DNA of 64,000 bases from Holophagae bacterium (lineage in GTDB: Bacteria > Acidobacteriota > Holophagae > Acanthopleuribacterales > Acanthopleuribacteraceae). The stretch covers positions 186,001-250,000 of the forward strand of contig JAJCXM010000019.1 in the NCBI GenBank assembly GCA_029263455.1. The letters are read 5' to 3'. Shown here one piece after another: positions 33,741 to 42,819 of the stretch; position 1 is the first letter of the stretch, and every line of letters starts with the position of its first letter. A program made the position numbers and the translations under genes. The notes under the pieces were generated by a model. The model ran no database searches, was not told the DNA's origin, and saw only the letters and a list, made by a program, of their open reading frames with translations.

Positions 33741-34451
33741 TCATTTGAAATCACTTGACTCAAAACACCATTTAAGCGGGTCAGGCAGTTTTTGAGAAGC
33801 AAATTCGATATGCAATATACGCCGGTGAACGGGTTGCGTTGCTTTTGACGATGCATGCAACACAAGTGGTGACATGAGGAATACATCACCTCGATTCGCG
33901 AGGCACACATACTCCTCAGCCGTTGCAGCGATTTGGTCGATCTTGGATTGACTCAAACGCCCAAATCGATGGCTGCCGGTCAATACACGAAGACTTCCGC
34001 TCTCGGGACCACTCTCATCGAGATAAACACGCAAAGTCACCATGGTCTGCAGTATTTCTACCGGCGGTTGCACATAATGAACCCCTTCCTTGAGCGACCA
34101 GTTACGAAAGTCTGGCCTAGGATGGCGATCTCGGACGGCAATCGAAAGGTCCTGATGCCAGGGAACCAACCAATTCGCATCGGACCGTTTGTCAAAACAA
34201 ATTGATTTAACAGGCCACGCCTTTGATCTCAATGCATGGCAGGCAAGCTGCCGAAAGGTTGACCCGGAAGCAATCTCGAGAACCCCGGGTACTTTCATAA
34301 GTACATGACGCAAACCTGCTGCAGACACTTGGGCATTCAAAAAGGGATCGAGGCATTGAGCCAATTCACGACAGGTTTCTACCGAGATGGCAGACCGAAC
34401 TAGGACAAAGCCGTTTAGATCAAGTTGGTCCTTGATCCAATCGAATTTCAT
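33741..34451 (-). CDS. Phytanoyl-CoA dioxygenase (PhyH)-family oxygenase
   Basis: 236 residues. The 2-oxoglutarate/Fe(II) dioxygenase double-stranded beta-helix is visible: WHQDLSI supplies His and Asp, an LRVYLDESGPESGSLRVLTGSHRFGRL stretch, then LVLHASSKATQPVHRRILHIEF with the distal His and the Arg that binds 2-oxoglutarate. All iron ligands appear present, so it should be an active hydroxylase of a lipid or secondary metabolite; the substrate is not known. The ATG at 34451 has no clear ribosome site. Downstream is the DUF1330 gene. Confidence 0.85.
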   Translation of the reverse strand: MKFDWIKDQLDLNGFVLVRSAISVETCRELAQCLDPFLNAQVSAAGLRHVLMKVPGVLEIASGSTFRQLACHALRSKAWPVKSICFDKRSDANWLVPWHQDLSIAVRDRHPRPDFRNWSLKEGVHYVQPPVEILQTMVTLRVYLDESGPESGSLRVLTGSHRFGRLSQSKIDQIAATAEEYVCLANRGDVFLMSPLVLHASSKATQPVHRRILHIEFASQKLPDPLKWCFESSDFK

Positions 34452-34522
34452 CTAAATAGTCGTAGCCGTCATGATTTCAAGATGATACCGCCAAATAGGT
34501 GCAATGTCGCTTTTAGATATCG

Positions 34523-35017
34523 TTAGAGATTGGTGTTATTGGCCTTGGCTTCTTTGATCTTTTTATCCCATTGATCTTGTTGCCTTTGCTTGCGGCCGTG
34601 ATCGGTTTCGCTTTCTGAATCATACTCGTCGTCTATCTCATCGGCGCGGCCCTGTTTCTCTGCCATTAAGTTTCGCAATTGACGGATGAGTTCGGTTTTA
34701 GAGTCGGCGCTTGCATGCTCGACTTCATCCTTAAGCTCACGCGCCACCAAGCCCAAAATATCAAAATGACCCTGTTCGTGGTTCAAGAGTTTGGCGCTCT
34801 TCTGGCTTGTCACCACCCAAGACTCCGTTTTCTCAACTCGTACTCTTATCTTCAACCCGCTGACCTTAAAACGGCCACCACTTTCGTCGACATGGACGTC
34901 GAGTACATCAAACTTTGGGCTGATTTGAGCGTTGTAGGTGACACCAGATGGCTTGCTCGATCGCTCCTGAAACATGTTCCAAGTCACGTTGGCCGGCCAG
35001 CCTTCCAATAAAATCAA
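34523..35017 (-). CDS. DUF922-like HExxH protein at the end of the T6SS island
   Basis: 164 residues from TTG 35017: TGAGG, which includes the stop of the preceding gene, sits 5 nt before it. An alternative ATG at 35065 would overlap that gene. The sequence WPANVTWNMFQERS and ATY-like start are typical of DUF922 predicted zinc proteases, and LNHEQGHFDILGLVARELKDEV carries HEQGH. The C-terminal 50 residues are charged and low-complexity. No signal peptide is seen. Being the last gene of the VgrG/DUF2169 operon, it could be a secreted effector, a processing protease or an immunity-linked protein; this is unresolved. Confidence 0.72.
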   Translation of the reverse strand: MILLEGWPANVTWNMFQERSSKPSGVTYNAQISPKFDVLDVHVDESGGRFKVSGLKIRVRVEKTESWVVTSQKSAKLLNHEQGHFDILGLVARELKDEVEHASADSKTELIRQLRNLMAEKQGRADEIDDEYDSESETDHGRKQRQQDQWDKKIKEAKANNTNL

Positions 35018-35024
35018 TGACGCC

Positions 35025-36146
35025 TCAATTCCAATCCACTTGATGGCGCACGTCGTGAACGGCATCCCCGACCACCGGAACGGGCGCTCTTACCACGGCA
35101 TGCCAGGTGGATTCCAAAGTCTTTTGGTCCGCATCAATGACGATTTGCGATAGGCTGCAGGCTTTCTCAAGCAACCTTTTGGCACCCGGCACTTGGACCT
35201 TAATACATGGAGCCTGGGTGGGAATAGGACACATTAACCACTGCGAATCTGGCTGAAACCCATACAAACCTATCTCTTGCCGACCGGTCAAAGATGGGAC
35301 CTGCAAATAGGGATGTGCGCCTTGAAATATACGCGGATGCTGGGCCAATTCGACCGGCGTCACCTGCGCAAACAGATCGTCGTAACTCAAACCAGCGTCA
35401 TATTCAGGCAGTTTCCAACTAGGGCTCGGCATCGGCTGTCGGAACAGTTTTCCGCCCATGAAACACAGTCGCGGAAACCAACTGCGATTGACCCACCCAA
35501 AACAGGCGGGCGATGGGCGTTCAAACCACGACATAGGATCCGAATTGACGAGATTCTCTGGGGTAATGCACTCATCGGTAAACTCAATTCTGGGTAGAGC
35601 TAGACCTTTATGATCGTCCTTCAAACGCATCACATAGCCCTTGCCTTGCGGATTGCGTTTATAACGATTCAAATTCCAATCACTCAGGTCGCGTCCCATG
35701 GAGGCGCTCAAAGCAGGCAGATCCCAAAGATCGCCCTCCTTTTCGTTGGCAGCATCGGTTCCACCGTAACATTCGCGCCAATCGAAAGGGATCTTCTCGA
35801 ACGGTTCGGGCTGGCTGAACTTGAGCGGCGCCGTTGACTCTAAATAACGTTGACCCGTCACCTTGATTCGTTTCATGTGGCCGTTGAATGCGACGGCCGC
35901 TTCCATTTCCGGCAACGATTGCCCTGCCGGAGTGTACATACTGCCTTTGATGACGATATCGGTTAAGGCGGTCTTGATCATCATATCGTTCTCTGCCACC
36001 AACACGCCGTCTTCAACCACGGCATCATGGATGATTTCGGGCGCTTTTTCAGCAGCACGCATGTGCGGTCCCAGTTGTTCGTAGCGGCATTTAACGGTCA
36101 CTCGGTGTTGGTAACCATGGGTGTAGCAATGACTGACATAACTCAT
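35025..36146 (-). CDS. DUF2169-family type VI secretion adaptor (copy 1)
   Basis: 373 residues from ATG 36146, which overlaps the preceding stop as ATGA and has GGAG 8 nt upstream. The DUF2169 core is recognisable: DIVIKGSMYTPAGQS, AAVAFNGHMKRIKVTGQRYLES, FEKIPFDWRECYGGTDA, WNLNRYKRNPQGKGYV. DUF2169 proteins are known from type VI loci, and in Agrobacterium one acts as an adaptor for loading a PAAR-linked effector onto VgrG. A paralogue (copy 2) lies at 37051-38004, unusual for one locus. Confidence 0.85.
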   Translation of the reverse strand: MSYVSHCYTHGYQHRVTVKCRYEQLGPHMRAAEKAPEIIHDAVVEDGVLVAENDMMIKTALTDIVIKGSMYTPAGQSLPEMEAAVAFNGHMKRIKVTGQRYLESTAPLKFSQPEPFEKIPFDWRECYGGTDAANEKEGDLWDLPALSASMGRDLSDWNLNRYKRNPQGKGYVMRLKDDHKGLALPRIEFTDECITPENLVNSDPMSWFERPSPACFGWVNRSWFPRLCFMGGKLFRQPMPSPSWKLPEYDAGLSYDDLFAQVTPVELAQHPRIFQGAHPYLQVPSLTGRQEIGLYGFQPDSQWLMCPIPTQAPCIKVQVPGAKRLLEKACSLSQIVIDADQKTLESTWHAVVRAPVPVVGDAVHDVRHQVDWN

Positions 36147-37051
36147 CCAGAATCTCCAAACGCCGACCATCCGGAGGTCGCATCAGATGGCGGTGGCGGA
36201 GCCGCTGCAGCGGCTCCCGACGGGCTGGCACCCGATGGGCCAGCACCCGCTGAGCCTGAAGCCGCAGAGCTAGCGCCAGCGCTACTTGAAGACCCGGATG
36301 CAGGGGCACCACTCGAAGGTGCCGCAGAACTTGGACCAGCTGACGACGAGGGTGCAGATGCACTTGAATTCGAATTGGCATTGGCCACCAGTCCATCGAT
36401 GGCTTGCTGTACGGGCGCTACAGCCGCATGACCAGAAGGCCAGACGCTAATCCCCAATGCCGGTCCCCAGGCCACGATATAGGGCAAGGCCTCTAAGCCT
36501 GGCACGCTGCTAACCAGATCTAGGCAGGCCTGAGATAGTGTTTCCAACTGCATATTAACCAGGCCGCCGATAATGTCGCCCAATGTTAGTCCCGTCCAAT
36601 CGAGCATCTGCGTGGGGATCATGGGGATACCCACATGTGGACCTCCAAATCCGCAAGGCACATTGCCTGAAAAGACGATGCCTGCACCATATGGCAATGC
36701 CTCTGCACTCACGGGCAATGCACCACCTCCATTGCGTAAATCGCGGCTGGCCGAGAAGGTCGGTTTAAGTGCGCTATTTGCCGTGCATTGCAAAGATGTG
36801 ATAGCCGATGACGCTGGCGGAGGTGGCGTTGGGTCTATCATCACATGAGGTCGCAAGACGCCCGCATCGTGGCCAAGACATGGTGGCGAGTTTGTAGGAA
36901 TGGGGCCCAACCAACATTGTCGGTCAAACTTCCACGCAAAGGCACCGACGGCAAAATGGAAGCCCGTTGAGATGCCCGCAGCCGGTAAGGTCACGCCCAT
37001 ATGCGCTTCGACCACGGTAATAAAGTCCATGGCTGCCAGAACACGCCACAT
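36143..37051 (-). CDS. T6SS-associated protein with possible PAAR-like part and Ser/Ala/Gly/Pro-rich tail
   Basis: 302 residues from ATG 37051 (TGATG overlap with the preceding DUF2169 gene; weak ribosome site). Its N-terminal 230 residues contain HMGVTLPAAGISTGFHF, a proline stretch with DPTPPPP, and FGGPHVGIPMIPT, suggestive of a spike-tip or PAAR-like protein but not assignable. The last 75 residues are almost only Ser, Ala, Gly and Pro, a flexible linker-like tail. The low complexity also creates a long open frame on the other strand. The position between two DUF2169 genes suggests it is a delivered or tip component. Confidence 0.6.
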   Translation of the reverse strand: MWRVLAAMDFITVVEAHMGVTLPAAGISTGFHFAVGAFAWKFDRQCWLGPIPTNSPPCLGHDAGVLRPHVMIDPTPPPPASSAITSLQCTANSALKPTFSASRDLRNGGGALPVSAEALPYGAGIVFSGNVPCGFGGPHVGIPMIPTQMLDWTGLTLGDIIGGLVNMQLETLSQACLDLVSSVPGLEALPYIVAWGPALGISVWPSGHAAVAPVQQAIDGLVANANSNSSASAPSSSAGPSSAAPSSGAPASGSSSSAGASSAASGSAGAGPSGASPSGAAAAAPPPPSDATSGWSAFGDSG

Positions 37052-38004
37052 CAGGCCACTGCCTGCAATCGTACTTCTCGGCTTTGTCGCGCTCCCAATA
37101 CAAAACGACCCGCCGCGCGGTACTTGAAACCGACCCAACCGAGATGCGCAAAAACGAAGATCCCATCCAAAGTCACATTCAGTTCGGCTTCCTTACCGTC
37201 GATGATCACGAAAACCTTGCCCGGACAGGCAGGAACCTCTGCGTTCAGCGTCATCTCTGGGTGCATGCCTTCTATTTCAATGCTGGTACCCGGCTGTGGC
37301 CGGTCGATTTGCAAATCGGGATGAGCGACACCAAAATAGAGATGGCTGTCGTCTTTATGAAACGGACGAACGCCTTCTGGGCCCATCAAGCGATCCAAAC
37401 GCAGTTTCCATCCAATTGGATACGGCGCCATACAAACGGGATCAATCACATGATAGGGATCTTGAAGAGCCAGGCCGGCTCGTTCCAGGTTAGGCAGTGC
37501 TTGACCTTCGGCAGTTACGTCGTTTAGTAGGAAGCCCTTCCCTTTTGGATTGGCAGGACAGGGTACATCACCAAACGGCATCTTCAATGTGCCGCCATAA
37601 CTCTGTTTCAGGGTCAAAGGCATGCTGGTAAAGGGTTTGGGATCGGTGGGCTCATAACCAAACATTTTTTTGGCCCAGACACGGTCACCCACAACTTGGT
37701 GGCCGTATCCAAAGGCGCCCAGTTTGACATTCACTTGGTGCACATAACGCGCTTGACCCTTTGGTGTATGCGCATGACCACAAACAACCAAGTCCATCTT
37801 GGCAAGTGGCAAATGGTGATCCATGGGGAAGTCGCCATAATCGGTATTCATCTCTTTTTGAAGCACGGGCCACTCAAATTCGGGATCCGCTTTTGCATGA
37901 AGCGGGCTCAGCGTCTTGAATAGGACGGCAACGCCGTGGTGTTCCGGACCATCGGGTCCGTGAAAGAGCGAAGCCTCAAAATCAGAGCGATTATCTAGGT
38001 GCAT
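37051..38004 (-). CDS. DUF2169-family type VI secretion adaptor (copy 2)
   Basis: 317 residues with HGVAVLFKTLSPLH, LAKMDLVVCGHAHTPKGQARYVHQVNVKLGAFG, FTSMPLTLKQSYGGTLKMPFGDVPCPANPKGKGFL and LRLDRLMGPEGV. These match DUF2169 core segments of copy 1 (KGxxxxPxG, F..xPLxxxxxYGG, NPxGKG). The start overlaps the upstream 180-residue gene by 14 bp. Two adaptors in one VgrG operon could load two different cargoes, for example the downstream tail-containing protein and an effector. Confidence 0.85.
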   Translation of the reverse strand: MHLDNRSDFEASLFHGPDGPEHHGVAVLFKTLSPLHAKADPEFEWPVLQKEMNTDYGDFPMDHHLPLAKMDLVVCGHAHTPKGQARYVHQVNVKLGAFGYGHQVVGDRVWAKKMFGYEPTDPKPFTSMPLTLKQSYGGTLKMPFGDVPCPANPKGKGFLLNDVTAEGQALPNLERAGLALQDPYHVIDPVCMAPYPIGWKLRLDRLMGPEGVRPFHKDDSHLYFGVAHPDLQIDRPQPGTSIEIEGMHPEMTLNAEVPACPGKVFVIIDGKEAELNVTLDGIFVFAHLGWVGFKYRAAGRFVLGARQSREVRLQAVA

Positions 38005-38533
38005 GGTCGTCCCAATCAGACCTTTCTAGCGGTTTCGAGAAAGGCAATCGACGCGGAACTTTCGGGTCATAAGCGGGACAAGCCATCATTTCTCCGAAGG
38101 ATTGCGCTTTTGCGACTAATTCGAGGCGTTCATCTTCGGTAGGAACATTGTGTAGGACACGCAAGCCCGAAAGAGACAAGTCGTCGTTAGCTTTGAAGTC
38201 CATCGACCCGGTGACGGCGTGCGCGCGCATGGCTTGCGCGCTAATTTGAAGATCATCGCGTACATCTATTTCTTTGTTGCCAGCTACACGTTCATAACCA
38301 TTGCCACCCACTTGCTGAATAAAGTCACCACGGGTACGGATATGTAAGGAGCCAGAATCGATGGCTAAGCGACCTTTCGTTTTTAGACTAAGATCGGCCG
38401 CCTCAATGGCGACCACGGGACCGTCTTCGCCCAAATGGATGTGCAGCATGGTTTGGCCCTTAAATGACAACTCTAAGCGGTTGTCTTGGGCATGGACGCT
38501 GAGCGTATGGTCTTTAAGTTTAATTTCTTGCAC
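37991..38533 (-). CDS. VgrG-tail-like (DUF3540-like) protein
   Basis: 180 residues. ADLSLKTKGRLAIDSGSLHIRTRGDFIQQVGGNGYERVAGNKEIDVRDDLQISAQAMRAHAVTGSMDFKANDDLSLSG looks like the repetitive beta-helical C-terminus of VgrG proteins and DUF3540 proteins found beside DUF2169 genes. It could extend or cap the spike. No catalytic motifs. It starts 10 bp after the VgrG stop, so it belongs to the same operon. DUF3540 membership needs a profile search. Confidence 0.65.
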   Translation of the reverse strand: MQEIKLKDHTLSVHAQDNRLELSFKGQTMLHIHLGEDGPVVAIEAADLSLKTKGRLAIDSGSLHIRTRGDFIQQVGGNGYERVAGNKEIDVRDDLQISAQAMRAHAVTGSMDFKANDDLSLSGLRVLHNVPTEDERLELVAKAQSFGEMMACPAYDPKVPRRLPFSKPLERSDWDDHAPR

Positions 38534-38543
38534 TTGGTTCGTC

Positions 38544-40583
38544 CTAACAGTTGTGTTTCAAGAGTCCGGTCAAGGTGACCCCGGCCGGAGTAATAGTGAT
38601 GCTGCCACCGCCACAGCTTAAGCTGATAGAGCCAGCTTTGATGCTTACCGACGGAGCACTCATGTCGATGCCGCCTCCGGCTGTTACATTGGTGGCACCA
38701 GCCGACTTGAGGGATGTCGTGCCTGCGGCCGTCAGATCAAAGCTACCCGCACAGGTAATTTCTCCCTTACCTTGGGAAATACACTGATAAGCCCCACAAT
38801 TAGTGCTATCCATAGCCGAAACGATAGTGGTCCGGCCGCCGCCTACTTGCGTTGAACTATCGCCAGCGACGACTTGCGCGTAGGTTCCGCCTATCTGTTG
38901 TTCAACGTTGGCACCCACGGTTTCGTTTTGGTTGCTAGCAACCTGATTCGTCTGATCAGCGCCAACGGTCGTTGATTGGTTGGCACCTACCTCAACGGTT
39001 TCGTCGTTACCGACACTCACGCTGCGATCGTTGCCCACTGAAATACCCTGATTACCGCCGACCGAAACTGATTGGTCGTTGACAACCGTCACGTTCATAT
39101 TACGTTGCGCCCGCATGTCGTAAACTTCTTTGCCTTCCGAGGCATCGAACATCATGTGATTGTCACAAATGTCTTTAATAATGTTTTGGTACTTTTCGGC
39201 GGGTCCTAGAGGAGGCGTATTGAAATCGTTATACAGGCGTCCAACCACAACGGGTAGGTCTGGATCGCCATTGACAAAGGCTACCAGTACTTCGTTTCCG
39301 ACGCGTGGAATCCATTGGATGCCATAGTCACGGCCAGCGTAGCCATTGGAGACTCGCACCCACATGGAGGACCGATCATCCCGTTCTCCGTCCCGATCCC
39401 AATGAAACTGAATCTTACAGCGTCCCATTTCGTCGAGATAGACCTCGGAGCCAGACGGCCCAGTAACCATAGCGGTTTGTGTCCCCATCACGCGAGGACG
39501 AGGTGTTCTCATAGGTGGCCGATAAACTTTGTCCGCCGGTTGTGCCGTAAAGAAGCAATCGAAATCGCCCTGCGTTGCTGAGATCGAGACAGAGGTCAAT
39601 AACCAGCGAATATTGTAGGCCTCTCGAAAATGGTCTTTCATTTTCATGACGTGGCCGGTGGCGAATGATCGACAGGACGAGCTACCGCTGGCCTCGATTC
39701 CGCACGCATAAGCTTCATCTGTTTGTACGGACGCATAGTCGCGGCCTTCGCCCAAATCATGATAAATCATGGCGTGGTGATACGACTCAAGGTCACCAAA
39801 ACAAGGGGCGTCGGGCGCGTTCTTACATGTCTGTAAATTAGTTTGCGAAGTCTCGTAATTGTAGTGATGGAGGGTGACTTTACCGCGGCTAATCTCTTCA
39901 CGGTAGGCAAACTCACGAATCATTTCATGACGTCCATAACTGAACGAACCGCCACCGTCTTCGATGTAGGGCACTTCATCGGTGGGTTTACAGGGGTCAA
40001 AGGCGCTGGGATCGTCGGCGAAAATCACCTCGTCCTTTTCTTCGTCTATAAAGAAGCAAATACCTTCATCTTCTAGCAAACGACTAATGAAGCTGAAATC
40101 CGTTTCTTGGAATTGGACACAATACATGCGTGATCGCGTACTGCGCTGCGTTTTCCACTGGAAGCGTACCGAGAATTCATCCAGGATCTCGCTGACGATG
40201 TCTTTAACAGTCATCTTTTGGTAGATCTGCGATTTGAAGCGTCGCGTCAAAAGCCACAGTGCAGGCCGAATTTCCACTTCATAGCTATAGACCTTTGTGG
40301 ACGACGTGCGTAAATTCCCGTGACGCGAGCGTTTATGATAAAAACGCGTGATCAGACCCTTCAAAATGCGCGTGTCCTGCAGTTCGGGCCCACACTTTAT
40401 TTTGATCTTGGTTTCGGCGCGTAACATTTGAGAGAAATCGATGTTTGGGTCAGGTGACCGCAATTCGACTTCAGTGACTGGCATTTCGGAAAGTGCGGAA
40501 TGAGCCTCAACTCGGAGCACTTGCATATCACTGCCCGGCCCATCCCATAACAAGTCCGCGACGTTATTCTTCAGTGCATCCAT
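38544..40583 (-). CDS. vgrG: Type VI secretion spike protein VgrG
   Basis: 679 residues. The N-terminal gp27-like region (residues about 20-380) is clear: EVELRSPDPNIDFSQMLRAE, FQWKTQRSTRSRMYCVQFQETDFSFISRLLEDEGICFFIDEE. It is followed by the gp5 OB-fold (MVTGPSGSEVYLDEMGRCKIQFHWDRDG, SMWVRVSNGYAG) and a C-terminal beta-helix with repeats of the type NQSVSVGGN, NDRSVSVGN and NQSTTVGAD. It ends in ITPAGVTLTGLLKHNC with no enzymatic extension, so effectors must be carried by partners. GGAG lies 7 nt before the ATG. No TssB/C, TssE-M or ClpV genes occur here, so this is an orphan vgrG island. Confidence 0.95.
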   Translation of the reverse strand: MDALKNNVADLLWDGPGSDMQVLRVEAHSALSEMPVTEVELRSPDPNIDFSQMLRAETKIKIKCGPELQDTRILKGLITRFYHKRSRHGNLRTSSTKVYSYEVEIRPALWLLTRRFKSQIYQKMTVKDIVSEILDEFSVRFQWKTQRSTRSRMYCVQFQETDFSFISRLLEDEGICFFIDEEKDEVIFADDPSAFDPCKPTDEVPYIEDGGGSFSYGRHEMIREFAYREEISRGKVTLHHYNYETSQTNLQTCKNAPDAPCFGDLESYHHAMIYHDLGEGRDYASVQTDEAYACGIEASGSSSCRSFATGHVMKMKDHFREAYNIRWLLTSVSISATQGDFDCFFTAQPADKVYRPPMRTPRPRVMGTQTAMVTGPSGSEVYLDEMGRCKIQFHWDRDGERDDRSSMWVRVSNGYAGRDYGIQWIPRVGNEVLVAFVNGDPDLPVVVGRLYNDFNTPPLGPAEKYQNIIKDICDNHMMFDASEGKEVYDMRAQRNMNVTVVNDQSVSVGGNQGISVGNDRSVSVGNDETVEVGANQSTTVGADQTNQVASNQNETVGANVEQQIGGTYAQVVAGDSSTQVGGGRTTIVSAMDSTNCGAYQCISQGKGEITCAGSFDLTAAGTTSLKSAGATNVTAGGGIDMSAPSVSIKAGSISLSCGGGSITITPAGVTLTGLLKHNC

Positions 40584-40697
40584 AACCTAACTCCGAGATT
40601 GTGTTTTCACAGAGCAAAACGATTGAGTCGCCGCAATGCGAACAAAAAAAGCAACGCCACTCTTAAGAAGGCATTCGAAGTATCAGCTCGGGTGTGG

Positions 40698-41072
40698 TTA
40701 AACGACGACGGAAATAGTTGCGCTCGTGTAACGAAAACACCTGACGTTGACTAGGTAATCGGTTTTAGGAGGGTGGGACTCAAATAGGTGGGCAATTTTA
40801 GTTTCAAACGCGAAGTGGTGAAGCTGCGTCTGCTGATCTTTTTGCCATACATCAGTCGTTGCCAATCGAAAAGGATACAAGAACTTGGCGGGTCCAAGAC
40901 CATTATGTAGGTAGCGCGCCACCACGATTAATTGTGCAATCCAAAGCGAGGGTTCCAACCGTTCGCGATCTTTCAGCGATAGAATCAATTCACCTGCCAA
41001 CCATTGCCCATCATGACGGCCAACAATTTGAGCGCTGATGCCAGCTTGTCCCCCGTGTTTAGGCGCTTTCAT
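40698..41072 (-). CDS. Small T6SS-island protein of unknown function (b)
   Basis: 124 residues, no recognised domain. It contains GQWLAGELILSLKDRERLEPSLWIAQLIVVARYLHNGLGPAKFLYPFRLATTDVW. Its start overlaps the stop of the upstream 156-residue gene (ATGA). Position after the effector candidate is where immunity or chaperone genes are often found, but nothing in the sequence proves that. The gene is followed by 114 bp before vgrG. Confidence 0.6.
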   Translation of the reverse strand: MKAPKHGGQAGISAQIVGRHDGQWLAGELILSLKDRERLEPSLWIAQLIVVARYLHNGLGPAKFLYPFRLATTDVWQKDQQTQLHHFAFETKIAHLFESHPPKTDYLVNVRCFRYTSATISVVV

Positions 41073-41539
41073 AAACTCGACCAGCTCAAGCTTCCTAGAT
41101 CAAGAGAAAGGGTGTTCGAAAACCATTCCAATAGGAACGCTGTGATCAGAATCGGCCGATCAAGGTTATCTAGCTCCGTTACTTCCAAAAATAGCTGGGC
41201 ATAGGAAACGATTTGACGGTTCACATCGATTTCAGCTGGCGGTATATAGTTAGGATCGCGGTCGTATGGCGACGAAAAGTGTGGGTCTTCCAACGTCATC
41301 GTCACCAGCTTAGTAGCATGCTCAACCACGCACATAGTTGCTGCGTTTTGGTCGTCAAAGGCAAGCGCCACGTTCTCAGGCAAACAGGCGGTCACCAACA
41401 ATTGAAATGACAGGCGGTCGCCATCCAATTCGAGTTCATGAGCCGCAAGGCTAACGCCCAAATCTTCTATTTCAGGACTGTGCTCCATTCTCGATAACAA
41501 GACAGGCTGGGTGTGCTGGACAATCAAAACCGGTTCCAA
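41069..41539 (-). CDS. Small T6SS-island protein of unknown function (a)
   Basis: 156 residues if it starts at TTG 41539, which overlaps the end of the metallopeptidase gene by 16 bp; GAGG sits directly at that TTG, so another TTG at 41527 or ATG 41488 (MEHSPEIEDLG) may be the true start. Sequence is acidic, with LSFQLLVTACLPENVALAFDDQNAATMCVVEH and LLFLEVTELDNLDR-like segments. No signal peptide or family is recognisable. Overlaps on both sides show that it is translated with its neighbours; it may be an immunity or adaptor protein. Confidence 0.6.
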   Translation of the reverse strand: MEPVLIVQHTQPVLLSRMEHSPEIEDLGVSLAAHELELDGDRLSFQLLVTACLPENVALAFDDQNAATMCVVEHATKLVTMTLEDPHFSSPYDRDPNYIPPAEIDVNRQIVSYAQLFLEVTELDNLDRPILITAFLLEWFSNTLSLDLGSLSWSSL

Positions 41540-42819
41540 CCTCGTCGGATCATGGCGCGTCGTCCCAAGTTAGCCCGCTGAAGTCTTGACAAACAATTGG
41601 GACAAAAACGCGTGCCGTGTTCATCGCTTATTCGATGATACATAACACAAACGGTTGCGCCACTGTTGGGTTCATAGGCTTGGTCGCTGCTCGTTCTCGT
41701 ACTGGGTGCTAAGTGGGCATGATGCGAGCAGTGGTTTCCCATCCCGCCATAGTTATCGGTGTACCAGGTGGGATGACTCTCCCATCCCGTGGCTCCACCA
41801 CTAGCGTTGTAAGTTCTTTCACGTCGAACGACCTGGCCGCAGGAATGGCCCATTTCATGAAGTTGCACACAACTCGACTGGAAAACCGAATAGGCTCCGT
41901 TACCCCCATTTAGAGACACAATAGATAGATTACCTATATTGCCTCCAGCCAAGTTGCGTAACGTATTCAAGTGCAACTCATACTGCCAAGACCCGTCGTA
42001 TTCTCCCTCGGCCCAATATTCGGGCAAGCTGGAAACGTCCACCTGAAAGGTGAAATCTCCAGTTCTACTGACCAAATCGGAAGCTTCCGTTACAGTTCGC
42101 CATTGCTCGCCCGGTCGATTTAACTTTATCCTTCCTGAGGCCAGCCATTCGGTTGCTGGCAATTGATCAACGGTTGTTTGGGTAAGGGTGGAGTCGCTAG
42201 CCGTTCCGCGGTGGGTCGGATGACTGGGATTGAAAAGATGGTTTATGAACACAATGCGTAAATGGAAGGGTTTATGTTCCAAAACGCTCGGGCTACTCTC
42301 GCTTTGATAAAGGAATCTCAAAGCATCTCGGTAGGTTGTGGTCTCTTCGCTAACTAAGGTTCTAGCTCGCGCTATCTCCTCAAATTCAATAAACGAACGT
42401 GCCATCTCTGCGTCTATCACAGAGTGAGTTTGATCGAACTGCGTTTCACATTCGTCGTTCATTAACCAGACTGAAAAATACAGTTTGCGCCAAGTTTCGA
42501 TGGTCCCAAAACGATGGGATTGGCTGCGATCATGGCGCTTACTGCAAAGCACGTCATAACAATCACCACCTACATGTGGCAAGGTCACCGTATTGTGAAA
42601 AGCTTGGTCTTCGTTGACGGGATAGTTAAGTCGCAGGTGAGCTCGCTGACGACGAGAAAGGTAGCGCTCATCCTGATTCTGAGTTAGCGGGTCAATCCAC
42701 CACTCGGAGCGTACGATTTCGTCGGATCCGATCTGGCTGGCGTCTGCGGTTAGGGCTAGGTCAGGACCATGGTGCTCATCGTCGTCACTGGGGTCAAGAT
42801 TGACATATTGCCGTATCAC
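41524..42819 (-). CDS. HExxH metallopeptidase, T6SS effector candidate
   Basis: 431 residues from GTG 42819, overlapping the PAAR-like gene as GTGA. No signal peptide, consistent with delivery through the spike. The first 300 residues are hydrophilic and match no family I know. QLHEMGHSCGQ at about residue 320 carries HEMGH, followed by a His/Cys-rich stretch (GGMGNHCSHHAHLAPS, VCVMYHRISDEHGTRFCPNC) that could supply the third zinc ligand and a structural metal site. Direct coupling to a PAAR-like protein and a vgrG operon makes it the strongest effector candidate in the window. Target unknown. Confidence 0.7.
   Translation of the reverse strand: MIRQYVNLDPSDDDEHHGPDLALTADASQIGSDEIVRSEWWIDPLTQNQDERYLSRRQRAHLRLNYPVNEDQAFHNTVTLPHVGGDCYDVLCSKRHDRSQSHRFGTIETWRKLYFSVWLMNDECETQFDQTHSVIDAEMARSFIEFEEIARARTLVSEETTTYRDALRFLYQSESSPSVLEHKPFHLRIVFINHLFNPSHPTHRGTASDSTLTQTTVDQLPATEWLASGRIKLNRPGEQWRTVTEASDLVSRTGDFTFQVDVSSLPEYWAEGEYDGSWQYELHLNTLRNLAGGNIGNLSIVSLNGGNGAYSVFQSSCVQLHEMGHSCGQVVRRERTYNASGGATGWESHPTWYTDNYGGMGNHCSHHAHLAPSTRTSSDQAYEPNSGATVCVMYHRISDEHGTRFCPNCLSRLQRANLGRRAMIRRGWNRF

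Noticed and set aside
36027-36431. 134-codon plus-strand frame opposite the low-complexity tail
   Set aside because: Its Ala/Pro/Glu-rich sequence is the mirror of the Ser/Ala/Gly/Pro repeat on the other strand, and it lacks a ribosome site.
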